Shown here: piece after piece, positions 39,179 to 51,200 of the stretch
Layout of the letters: the number at the start of each line of letters is the position of its first letter
Numbering within the stretch: the first letter of the stretch is position 1
Assembly: GCF_037975245.1 (NCBI RefSeq)
Contig: NC_092568.1
Span: 6,238,501 to 6,302,500 of the forward strand
Length of the DNA: 64,000 nucleotides
Reading direction: 5' to 3'
Source: Apostichopus japonicus
Taxonomy: Eukaryota > Echinodermata > Holothuroidea > Aspidochirotida > Stichopodidae
Position numbers and translations under genes: made by a program
Notes under the pieces: model-generated
Told to the model about the DNA's origin: nothing
What the model saw: the letters and a program-made list of their open reading frames with translations, nothing else
Database searches by the model: none

Positions 39179-39429
39179 CAGTGGTGTGTTATGTAGGGGG
39201 AGGGGCAGTCAACAAGGTGCCATGCCACAGCCCCCCCCCCCCCAAAAAAAAAATTCCGTTTTTTGTAAATCATTGTGTAATCAGTCCAAAGCTTTGCATC
39301 TAAGCCACCTTTTCCTAAGAAGGGAAGGGTACCCCACCTCTTACACCCCTCCACAATGATGACATCCCCTGCATAGGGTGACAAAGGAGAGATCTTCCCA
39401 GTGTGCCAACAATTCTAGGTACGCCACTG
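39179..39429. mobile_element. possible short hAT-like MITE
   Basis: The left end CAGTGGTGTGTTATGTAGG and the complement of the right end, CAGTGGCGTACCTAG, are similar. No 8-base target duplication is visible, so one end may be wrong or eroded. A C/A homopolymer tract lies at about 39232-39252. Confidence 0.45.
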
Positions 39430-40235
39430 TGCTTCAGACACACACCTTTAGCTTACTAATGATTATGCAGGAGGAAGAAAATTGCCTTATTACCCACAGT
39501 TGAGAGACATTCCACAGTAGCTGTGGATCCATCTATTCCCCAAAGAAGAGGTGCAAGGGTCCAAGAATGGTATGTTACACATATAGTGCTGGCATTACAT
39601 GTCCCAGTTCTTCCTCTGACAGAGGTATACATACTAGTAGGCTCAATGAGTATGAGGTCAGAAGGGTTTACAACCCTGCACCCAAGGTCAATTAGAGGGC
39701 ACAGGAAAATATGGCTTACAAAAATAGTTTGCAGTTTTCATAATATAAACGAAGGCTCCAAGACCCAGTGAAATAACTGTCCCTGAGCCCTGGCTGGCTC
39801 TTGATGCACCTGAATACTTTCATTCACGTTTCAGACTTCTTTTTTTAGAATGGCAAGGATGTTCTTTTAGCACAAAATCCAAAGAATAGGAATGGCTGCC
39901 ACATCACACATCCACTATTTTATTATGGTAGAGAGGTTATCACCACTATACAAAATTTCAAACACAGTAACTCAAAGATTGCAGTGATAGCCAAGTGTGA
40001 TTACAACATGACTCATATTTTCTTTTGACTATGTCACTGCAAATGTTCTTGTACTTCTAGGTTCTACTTGGTCTTCAGAACAGGTTAGGGTTACTGACAG
40101 CCTTTCATGTGTAATGGTGGCAATGTTTTCATCTCAGTGATTTGTAAACTTGAACTACATCTGCTAAAGAGTAAGTCTTAAGGAAAGATACTAGCAAACC
40201 TACACTAACAACAACTGTTGAGAAACGGACATCGG
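39430..40235. other. intergenic, no feature seen
   Basis: Between the hAT-like elements and the small 26-bp repeat; nothing recognised. Confidence 0.5.
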
Positions 40236-40236
40236 T

Positions 40237-40330
40237 AAAGCACTGAACAAGCTCAGTATGGTCCAGCACTGAGCATGCTCAGTATGGTCCAGTACTGAGC
40301 ATGCTCAGTATGGTCCAGCACTGAGCAATA
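40237..40330. repeat. 26-bp tandem repeat, 3 units
   Basis: CTCAGTATGGTCCAG with ACTGAGCATG recurs three times at 26-base spacing; CTGAGCATGCTCAG inside it is a perfect palindrome. Confidence 0.85.
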
Positions 40331-40854
40331 GAGAGTTGCAAACATGATTCACCTGAGCATCTTAGCAATAACTCACTGGTGAACATGAAAGAGAATATGT
40401 GTTGTTATACCAAATAGGATGTAAAGAACAACATCAAGAGAACACAGATGCAAGTACAGTTGAATGATATACATTGTATTTTGAACCCAAATCATGACAA
40501 CAAAGCATTGCAGCCCTGCCAGTTAGCACACTAGTCTGGTATCTACAGTTGATTCTCATAGCAGGCAGAACTACATTAAACCATAGACCACTGTTATCAA
40601 TCACCATGGTGACATCTTGATGTTAAGATATATGATGTTAGCTAAAATGTCTCACCATCAATTCTGTACATACATCCTGTCTGCAATGATCTTGTGTCAT
40701 CCACACAGCAACAAGTATTTGAATACAAGGGTATCACCATCACAAATATAACATTAATTTGAAATAGGATAAGAAAATTGACCCACATACATATCCAGGG
40801 GGAAGCCACAATGCAGATGAACAATTCTCATGAAACTACATTAATGAAAGAGGA

Positions 40855-42495
40855 ATGTCATTGGAGTAATCTGTCTGTACAAGTAGCTAAAGTACTACAT
40901 GTCAATGTTACAGTACTAAATCTCATTTTAACAGACCTGTCATTGGACTAACCTGTCTGTACAAGTAGCTAAAGTACTACATGTCAATGTTACAGTACTA
41001 AATCTCATTTTAACAGACCTGTCATTGGACTAACCTGTCTGTACAAGTAGCTAAAGTACTACATGTCAATGTTACAGTACTAAATCTCATTTTAACAGAC
41101 CTGTCATTGGACTAACCTGTCTGTACAAGTAGCTATAGTACTACATGTCAATGTTACAGTACTAAATCTCATTTTAACAGACCTGTCATTGAACTAACCT
41201 GTCTGTACAAGTAGCTATAGTACTACATGTCAATGTTACAGTACTAAATCTCATTTAACAGACCTGTCATTGGACTAACCTGTTTGTACAAGTAGCTAAA
41301 GTACTACATGTCAATGTTACAGTACTAAATCTCATTTTAACAGACCTGTCATTGGACTAACCTGTCTGTACAAGTAGCTATAGTAGCATGGTGACTTCGA
41401 AGTTCGGACACTTAAGACTTAAAACACCCCAAAACTAAATCTTCTGGTATAAATCATTTGAAAATATACTTCATAAGGTGGGAGAATTTTGTTATAGTAC
41501 GATACACGGCCAAACTTTCTTTCCTGCAAACTGTTTTCACGTTGTTTTCCAAGAAGATTCTTCGTGATTGTGGAACTGGTATTTCTTTGCTAGAGTATTG
41601 CGAAGTTCGGACACGCAACCCACAGTGTGGCGCTGGTGATAAAATTGGTGGCGCAGTTGCTCTTTCAGTAATTATAACAGACTTCATAGATCTTGGTCAT
41701 TTTATTGACAAATATGTAAGTAATTTCTTGCATGCGGGTCATTTTGGAGAGAAAATAACTGTAGCTTCGTACTTTTTGGTGAAATTTGACTCTTCCTGTA
41801 GATTTTCATGGTGAAATCGTGTATTTCTTAGGGTGTCCGAACCTCGCAGTATGCCGAACTTAGCAATACTGACTATACTACATGTCAATGTTACAGTACT
41901 AAATCTCATTTTAACAGACCTGTCATTGGACTAACCTGTCTGTACAAGTAGCTATAGTACTACATGTCAATGTTACAGTACTAAATCTCATTTTAACAGA
42001 CCTGTCATTGAACTAACCTGTCTGTACAAGTAGCTATAGTACTACATGTCAATGTTACAGTACTAAATCTCATTTTAACAGACCTGTCATTGGACTAACC
42101 TGTCTGTACAAGTAGCTATAGTACTACATGTCAATGTTACAGTACTAAATCTCATTTTAGCAGACCTGTTATTGGACTAACCTGTCTGTACAAGTAGCTA
42201 TAGTACTACATGTCAATGTTACAGTACTAAATCTCATTTTAGCAGACCTGTTATTGGACTAACCTGTCTGTACAAGTAGCTATAGTACTACATGTCAATG
42301 TTACAGTACTAAATCTCATTTTAGCAGACCTGTTATTGGACTAACCTGTCTGTACAAGTAGCTATAGTACTACATGTCAATGTTACAGTACTAAATCTCA
42401 TTTTAGCAGACCTGTCATTGGACTAACCTGTCTGTACAAGTAGCTATAGTACTACATGTCAATGTTACAGTACTAAATCTCATTTTAACAGACCT
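40855..42495. repeat. 82-bp minisatellite, about 14 units, split by an insertion
   Basis: The period is 82 bases (CTGTCATTGG recurs at 40937 and 41019). The units are nearly identical; the left ones mainly have AGCTAAAG and the right ones AGCTATAG, and a run near 42150-42400 shares TTAGCAGACCTGTTATTGG. The array is interrupted within a unit at 41386-41875 by the 490-bp element. Confidence 0.97.
41386..41875 (+). mobile_element. 490-bp AAGTTCGG element, copy 2, inside the 82-bp array
   Basis: It is inserted in the sequence AGCTATAGTACTACATG of an array unit: the left flank ends AGCTATAGTA and the array resumes at TACTACATG, so a TA dinucleotide is shared on both sides, compatible with a TA-duplicating element. 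One end reads GCATGGTGACTTCGAAGTTC, the other GCCGAACTTAGCAATACTG. It is an inverted copy of 36836-37325. There is no transposase, so it is non-autonomous. Confidence 0.88.
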
Positions 42496-43315
42496 GACAT
42501 TTTGTTTATACTTTGTAACTCTTTGAATAACCACCTTGATAAGTCAATTTTCTGTATAACCTACCACTACATCGAAAATGAAACTATTCATCGGCACAAC
42601 CGCACAGTAACATTAACAACCTTCCTTCAAGTCAAATGCAATTCCCAATTACTGCAGTAACTGAATATCAATAACAGTTTGCAGGTTTGGTGAAGACTTC
42701 CATTAGTGGTGATACCTTACACTGCATTTGTTCCAGAATACTGTGGTCATTGCAGATTTGAGAAGCCTGGTAACTTACTTATTCACAATTTGACAAAAAA
42801 ATATGAATTTTTAGTCTTTTGATTTACAACCATGGTTAATTCAGGAAATTGAGGTTTACTTACAAGTTAATTGCACATGGCCTTAAGGTTATTTTTAAAT
42901 GTACTTCATTACAACACACGTAAAGTTTCATTCGGACTACAGGAATAAATGGAGCTATTTGGTTAATACAGCTCTTTGATGTTCTTATCAACTAGATCAA
43001 TATTTTTGTTTTTTTCATAGGACAGTTAAATTTATATCAATACATCAATGCAGCTAAGGATACTCGGGTGTTGAACTATAAATGCATACAAAACTTTGAC
43101 CAGTTTTAATCAGTCTTAATATTTCCTCTAAGGGTAAAAACATGACACAAACATGATAACACTTCTGCAAAGAGCTGGCACTATAGCAGCTCAATTCTAT
43201 GAATGACCTTAACTTTAAGAGAAGAATAAATGCCATGAGTCTAAGATATAGTGTAAATTTTTTACTCACTTTAACAAATGTGGATTATCATATGCAGTAT
43301 ATGGTGATTGTAATC
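42496..43315. other. intergenic, no feature seen
   Basis: AT-rich; nothing recognised. Confidence 0.5.
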
Positions 43316-43600
43316 TCATGTGTAGGTGATATGTAGGTGGCATGCAGGTAATGTATATATGTGATGTGTGTATCTGACATGTAGGCGGCATGTAGGTGAT
43401 AAATGTATGTGATGTGTGTATCTGATATGGATGTTGCATGTAGGTGATGTATGTATGTGATGTGTGTATCTGATATGTAGGTTGCATGTAGGTGATGTAT
43501 GCATGTGATGTGATTGTTATGTGTTTATGATGTATATAGGTGATGTATGTTTGTGTGTATGTATGGGTGTATGCAGGGTATATGGGTGTATGTGTGTATG
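43316..43600. repeat. 48-bp TG-rich tandem repeat, about 4 units, with TG-rich tail
   Basis: GATGTGTGTATCTGA recurs at 48-base spacing (43363, 43411 and on), with ATGTAGGTGATGTATG between. A purine/pyrimidine-alternating TGTATG tail runs to about 43600. Confidence 0.85.
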
Positions 43601-45016
43601 TGATATGTGCCAGTGAGAATCAAAGGTCATTTAAAGCAACAATCAGATGTCAGACGTTTGTAACAATAAGGACGATTCATAAAGTACCGTTACTAAGGTA
43701 TATAATTACTTATTGCATACAATACAATGGTTCAGATGTTAAACGTTACTGTTAGATACAATGATAATAAATCATGCTTGTAATATATGACTTTTCTTCA
43801 AAATAACAATGAATTGCCTGAATTAAAGATTCGTAAATTATGAACTAAAAAAGTGTTTCAAGGAGAAACAGACTCTACCTTTATCACTGTCCTCTGTGCA
43901 AGAGGGGCTTCGAATGAATACTTTTAACAAGCAATTAATTGTTGAGGTCCTTCAGATGCAGGCTGGACACTTGAGCAAGTCAGAAAATTACATCACAGAG
44001 CCACTATTGTTTTAATACTTAGTTCATTCTTTCTATATTACTATTTATTTTCTGTGATGGAGTTGGCATCTGAGGTGTTGTCAAAGTACTTCAGGTTTTT
44101 TAAATTCGGTTTTTCTTGAATTAACTTTTCACACATTTTCAGTTGATTCATAATTTGTAGTTATTTATATTTCATTAATTCTGCCAGCAGTGTGCTAATA
44201 GCATGCAGCCATACTGCTTGAACTCTACTCAGTCAGGAAGAGCACAGACAAGTGATCAACAATAAACAAACTCGGATAAGCATTTACAGTATCATACTCG
44301 GTTCAGATTATGATGTTTATCATAAGTTAATGCCTTGATGCAAATCAATGCATGGCACCCTTAATCCATATTGAGACATATCCTACATTTCAAGTGAAGC
44401 TTTGAGGTATATCCCAGATACTACAGACTACTGACAGTTAACTGGCCACCACAAACAACAATGAAGTAAGTCAGACTGAAATTTAAACAGAACCCTATAT
44501 CACAAAACACCATTTGGCTTACTTTAATACACAATGATGGCATGCTCTTATCCAAATCTCATCCATCTATGAGAGTACAAATAGTCTACAGCATGCTACA
44601 TCTTAAAGCACCTCTCATGATCCCCTCATTTATTGGTATCTACTATAGCTATGGTGCAGCAGAAGTACACAAACAGGTATTTATCTTCATAGATTATACT
44701 ATATTATTAGGAAGACCAACATTTGTCCATAGAAACAGAATTAAAACACCCCCACAAATAAAACATTAATAACACAACTCAGGGCAATATTTGCTGGTAC
44801 ACTGATCCCACAAATAGAAATTAATAACAAACATGAGTAACAAATTTATCCCAAACATGAGTAATAAAACAACACACACAAATGCATGAGCATCTGTCAC
44901 CCATGATACACAATTTCCTGTTTAGGTGAAGGTTTACCTCAGCTTCAGACCTAGTGTATATTCCATGCAGCACCTACAAACAAGGTGGATTTAAAATGGC
45001 TTAGCCTTATTATAAA
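43601..45016. other. intergenic; 3' UTR of CLPTM1 at the right
   Basis: The 3' UTR of CLPTM1 must lie left of 45017. One minus-strand AATAAA is visible at about 44629-44634; no nearer canonical signal was noted, so the UTR length is uncertain. Nothing else recognised. Confidence 0.4.
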
Positions 45017-45225
45017 CTAGTCATTCTTCTTATCCTCGGTATCTTTGTCTTTGGTGGTCTCGTCTGGTCCAGCAATTTCTTCCACTGATGTTGTTGTACC
45101 GCCATTAGCTACATCACTCTCGGCTGTACCGGTGTGCATCTCACCAGTAGTCCCAAACTCATTAACACGTTTGTAATCGGTTGGGTAGATGTATCGCTGA
45201 TACAAAAAGATGAGGAAGATCACAT
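45017..45225 (-). CDS. CLPTM1: CLPTM1 exon 14 (stop)
   Basis: The exon encodes residues 563-631 and a TAG stop. DVIFLIFLYQRYIYPTDYKR with VNEFG matches the conserved end of the membrane domain. A variable threonine- and acid-rich tail follows (EETTKD-like runs, ending DKKND), as in other CLPTM1 proteins. Confidence 0.96.
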
Positions 45226-48200
45226 CTGAAGGAAAACAAAAAGTCCACAGTTTATTCTTCAGATTTCAGATTTTTTTTATATTTGTGAATATGCAAAAGT
45301 TGTCTATGTGCAAACAATCTTAATCCCAATTTTAATGGATCAAAGTGTTGAATATTGAAACTTTGTCAACTGTTTTATCGTAGTGAAGTAGTTGTTATTC
45401 ACAAAGAGCTCAAGAATGCTGAAGAGTTTTGTCAACCTTTTTAAATTAACAATTAAATTTTTGATAAATCTATGGGCTGTTATCGGGCGGATAGCGGAAT
45501 ATTGGATATCGGCCAGAACCAATAGTGGCGATATTGGCACAACACTATTTTGCAGTATATTTCTGTTTTGTTCTTGAAGTTAATTTCAGGTGATAAATCA
45601 GTACTAAGACACCAAGGTGTAAACAAATCTTACCGTCTCTCAGACATCCAATTCGATACATAGTTGGCATCCGTATGACAAACGCAAAAATATCATCAAT
45701 GAAGGTATTAAGAGCTTTGTAGGTGAGCATCCTCCATGGCAGATGAGCCACCGATTTCAGTTTGTAGTTAATAAACAGCTGGGGTGTCATCATGATAAAC
45801 CCTGAGAATACAAATATAACAAAATAAATACAAACAATGGGGTGTCATCATGATAAACCCTGAGAATACAAATATAACAAAATAAATACAAACAATGGGG
45901 TGTCATCATGATAAACCCTGAGAATACAAATATAACAAAATAAATACAAACAATGGGGTGTCATCATGATAAACCCTGAGAATACAAATATAACAAAATA
46001 AATACAAACAATGGGGTGTCATCATGATAAACCCTGAGAATACAAATATAACAAAATAAATACAAACAATGGGGTGTCATCATGATAAACTCTGAGAATA
46101 CAAATATAACAAAATAAATACAAACAATGGAGGTGTCATCATGATAAACCCTGAGAATACAAATATAACAATGAGGTGTCATCGTGATAAACCCTGAGAA
46201 TACAAATAGAACAACATAACAACAAACAATGCAGGTGTCATCGTGATAAACCTTGAAAATACAAATATAACAAAATAACTACAAACAATGGAGGTGTCAT
46301 CGTGGTACAACCTTAAGAATACAAATATAACAATATAACTATAAACAATGCGGGTGTCACCATGATAAACCCTGAGAATACAAATATAACAAAATAACTA
46401 CAAACAATGCATGTCATTGTGATAAATCCTGAGAATACAAATATTACAACATAACTAAAACAATGGCAAGTCATCATGATCTAATTAATTCATTTTATTC
46501 CTTTTCATATAAAGGTTGGTTATTCAATGACATTATCAACTACCCATCCTAGAATAATATCTGTGGAAGTGAAGGTTTAACCAGAACATCTCTCTAATAC
46601 ACAATGATGAATAAAATTATCAAAGCACATTCATGCCATGAAGTCAACTTACCAAAAGTTAGAAGAAAACCATAGAGCATATTGAGTACAAATGAATACC
46701 AGCCTTTGTGTTCCTGGTAGAGGAGGGCGTAGACTGCATAACACCCAAGTAAAGGATACAGTAACCAGGAAAGGTACTTGAAAGCTTGCTGCAATATAAA
46801 AACAACATGGCTAACAAGATAATGAAGGGAAATGGACAGGCAGTGCACTGAAAGAGAAACACCTTCACACTGACAACTTAAATTCATTCTGCTAGGATCA
46901 ATCCTGCTAGGATCGAAACGTTACCTCTTACTTATTGAAGGGAAACCAACAGGCAGTGCACTGAAAGATAAAACACCCTTGACACTGACAACTTTAACTC
47001 ATCCTGCTCGGATCGAAGATCCTACTAGGATCGATCCTACTAGGATCGTACTGCTCGGACCGAAACGTCAGGCCCTCTAACTTAATGAAGGGAAACCAAC
47101 AGGCAGTGGACTGAAAGATAAACACCTTCACACTGACAACCACATCCTGCTAAGATTGAAGACCCTACTTGGATCGATCCTGCTAGTATCAAAGATCCTA
47201 CTAGGATCGATCCTGCTAGGATCGAAACGTCAGGCCCTCTGGGAAACCAACAGGCAGTGGACTGAATGATAAACACCTTCATACTGACAACTCATAGCAA
47301 CATAACTCTCAGAAAATGATATCAAAAGTATTTAAAGGTTTCCCAGAAAATTCAAAAGGATGTAATACCCAACATTCTAAAGATTGAAAACTTCCTGGAA
47401 ACCACAATGGGAAGGTAAAGAAAACAGAGGGCAGTATACAACTTACCATATCATACTCTTTAGTAGCACTAGCAGTGTATGATTCTTTGTCTGTGAATGT
47501 CAGTTTTGGTATAAATCCAAATAACATTTCATTTCGATCAAACTGGAAAGGAATGAAAACAGAGACATATTTATTAAATTAACCAACAATTCTATGTATA
47601 AACAAGAGATATATGAATAACCAGTGTGGGGGAACATTTCATTATGACGTGTGTAATTAAGTTCATGATATTAGACGATCTATGTAACAATGTTGTAAAA
47701 TAACACAACACCAATTTATTTATGAGAAATGTTGATTGGATAGGAAATGTATCTATATGGGATAAACTATAGTTGCTCTGGGGAGACTTAAAAGTTTTAA
47801 CCAGATAAGATACTTCCCCTAACAAAGTTACTACCCCTTAAAGGAAATGAAGTTAACCATTAAGGACAAGTGGAGTCTGATTTTGGTACAAAGCAAAGAA
47901 GATTATGACCTATTCTTGAGCAGCACTGGACACCATATCCTCTTAGTCATTCCCAGAACAGACTTACGATGTAATACTACAATAGATCTACACAGAGTAA
48001 CATTGGAATACAGGAAGATGGTTGCACCATGAAACAAACAGTTTACTATAGTTAAATTAGGTTCAACAAAACTAGATAAAAGTTATACCTTAACGGTACA
48101 GACTTTGGTTATCTTCCAGCAATCTATCAGTAGCCCTACAAACACACCAACTTTAACGACAAAATTAGTATCGTTGTCCATAATATAGAGCAGCACCACC

Positions 48201-51200
48201 AGAGACTGGAAAACACCGAAGAACACCGAACGAACTGAAAGACCCTCCAAGGACTTACGATTATTCCAGAATTGAATATCTGAAAAATATGGCCAGATTA
48301 ACAATTAAAATAAGCATTCTAACTGGTCAGAGAGATCATGTCAAAGATGAAATAAATACATTGGGTGTATCATGTTGCTAACTACACTACAAGTCTTATC
48401 AGTTTGTAATCACTTAATTATTCAAGGATGATCTTTTTAGTTTAATATGTCAATGTCCAAGAAAAAAAGGAATATTGAGTGCAAGTAATGTTTCTATGGC
48501 TATTCTGGGTTTTAAGATACTCTCCTTTAAAGTATGCTACATCTCTGAAATGCTAAATTGGCGATGAAATTATTTTTGATGAAATTCATTGTTTTATAAA
48601 TTCTAATAACTGAAGTAAAAAACAGCAAACTTGGATGACTTTAAACACCATTTGTCCTTGACAACAAGTAATGCATTGTAATCATGTCATTTGTGAGGTT
48701 TTAATAGTCTTGGTATCTTTTCCCATTGAGTTTGTGTTGCATCTGAAGAACTAACCTAATGATATTTATATTAGATATATTGTTCATTAACTTTAATTGA
48801 TCATTGTAAGCTATTAAAAGGTTCATTTCTCTAAAATTAAAATGTTTTTAGGAATAAAACCTGACTGATAGCAATGTTTTGCAATGGTCTATCAAAACTA
48901 ACTTTTAATTAAAATTTAATCTTAATGATATTTATTATGATGACCAAATATTTCACATTGGTAAAAGTGCATTCCATTAGTCATAATTCTTACTATGATG
49001 TAATACAGCAATAAAATGGTAAAATAAAAACCATTACACTTAATGGGGATATTTAATCCATAAGGCTTGATTTCACATCTGATAGAAAGACAATTAAGTC
49101 TTTATACTTTGCATGTACCCAGGATAATATTCTTAAGTTAAATGCCCGCCCGCCCCACTCCCTAGTGATTTGACATAGGTGAGACATCTGTTTAATACTG
49201 CTTGCTCATCACTAATCTACAGTTTTCTCTAAAAAAATCGTATGCAACTTTTACTGCACTCACCATTTTTAAAGGCAAGAAACTCAAACACACTGTGGAC
49301 AATTGACACAACAAATGTAAGCCCCAGAAGGTATGGGTTTGTGTCCAACATAGCTCTCTGAAAAGATAAACATTAAAATTGAAATATAACATAGAACTTA
49401 ATAAAATAATATATTGGAGATGAAATTTACACGGGTAATGATCACAAACGCCACATAGTTAGTATTAGTTTTGATAGTTATCAAGTACTGGCTTCTCAGT
49501 ACCATATGGTTGGGGAACATGTACTGATTGTTCATCAGTACTATATATATGGGAGAGTAGCATCTACAGAATATTCATATCAGCCGATCATTTTGAATAA
49601 AGATGGCAGGCCAAAGATTAAAGTTCTCCAGATTTTGATAGTTTTAATTGTTTTCCAAACCCAACCAAGACACTCATCAATTGTAAGCCAAGCCACTGAT
49701 CAGGAAACTGTGTCTAGGATAAACTACAAAACCAGTCTTTGAACCTGTCAGATAACACATTACTACAGTTAACCATGGGTTAAATAATCATGAAGTTACA
49801 AATACTATGGGATTAATAAAGTTCACCAAGAAGTTATACCAATTAACTAGTTCATTAGTACTTAACAAATCCTATCTGACTCAAAATTGATTCCCTACAA
49901 TCCATAATGACCTCTCAACCTTGAGCTGTGTAGTTACCCTATTTCTGTTGATTTTGTCATTAAATGTCCTACCTTAAGGCCATCTTCTTCCTCGTCATCT
50001 CCTTGCCCTCCCGCCTCCCCTAGAAGTGTGCTCCACTGGTTCTTCATAGTCTGAGCAGCATAAAACTGAAGTTTCATCAGAGACATTGGAGTGAATGTCA
50101 ATTCTAATGTCAACTCTCTATGGAATACGAAAAAAATGCTTTGTCTGTCATTCAAACCAACAACAGCAAACATCTCTAAACAGTCTTGAACTTTCACAAG
50201 TTAAATTCAAGCTACATGCAATACAGCAGCTAACTAGAAATTTCTTAATGACATCGAAATATATTTCAATTTTATGTTTTCAAAATTTACAAAAAACAAT
50301 TGGATGTTATAACTTAAGATCACAAAGTACTGAGGTTGCTGTGTGATACAGATCTGCCAAGCATTTGTGGTAATTCCAATAGTGTAGTACTACAGCTATA
50401 ACATAACAGATATTCTATGACACAACCAAAGGAATAGGTTAAAAAATCAACAGAGTCCCTCTGCAATGAACTAGTCTCTGCTACTCTTTTCACATATTTA
50501 ACATTGTATGTCATATATAGTCTATATTCCCTTTAGTATTGTGCTATACCAGTCACAGTAACATTGTTAGTAGTCAGCACTGTCCCTCTGGCATGAACTA
50601 GTCTATAGTTCTCTTTTCACATTTTTTACATTATTAAACAAGCTGATTATTAAACAAGTTTATTGAACTTGATTACCTGATTATTAAACAACATTATTAA
50701 ACAAGTTATTAAACAAGCTGATATTTCTTTCATTTAATTACTCCACCAGTCTTTCAGGAAACACATTCATGTTTACCAAGACCTCATGTTCATTTAATCA
50801 GAACAGCTTTGACATTTGATACTATGATGTTAATCAAGTAAGACAGTACTTACGGAGTTGTTTGATTGATTGGCATGTAATCCGAGTTGAGGTTCCAGTA
50901 ATCATTAACAAAGATGATTGGATAGTAATCTCCATTGTAGAATGTCATCACTTCAAACCAAAACAAACATAATCCACTCTCATAATCCAGAAAAATTAGA
51001 AACATTATCTTTACAAAGTCACAAGCAGACTTATTTCTGTCTGTGAGATGAACCTTGGATAACTTGACAAACAAAAGAATGTCACACCAGTAATTTATTG
51101 TACAGCAATGACACTTTTAATAAAGAAAGTCCCCTTACAGTAAAGTAGTGTACAGCAATGACACTTTGAAGAAAGAAATTCCCCTTACTGTAAAGTTGTG

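Noticed and set aside
39179-39429. A firm call of a hAT element with target duplication
   Set aside because: The ends look related, but the 8-base flanks (TCCCCCTC and TGCTTCAG) do not match, so it was kept only as a low-confidence feature.
39523-39771. An 82-codon plus-strand frame
   Set aside because: No recognisable domain, splice context or similarity; consistent with chance.
41458-41814. A 118-codon frame in the 490-bp element, partly shared with copy 1
   Set aside because: The shared part reflects copy homology; the few differences are not biased to silent sites and no known domain is present.
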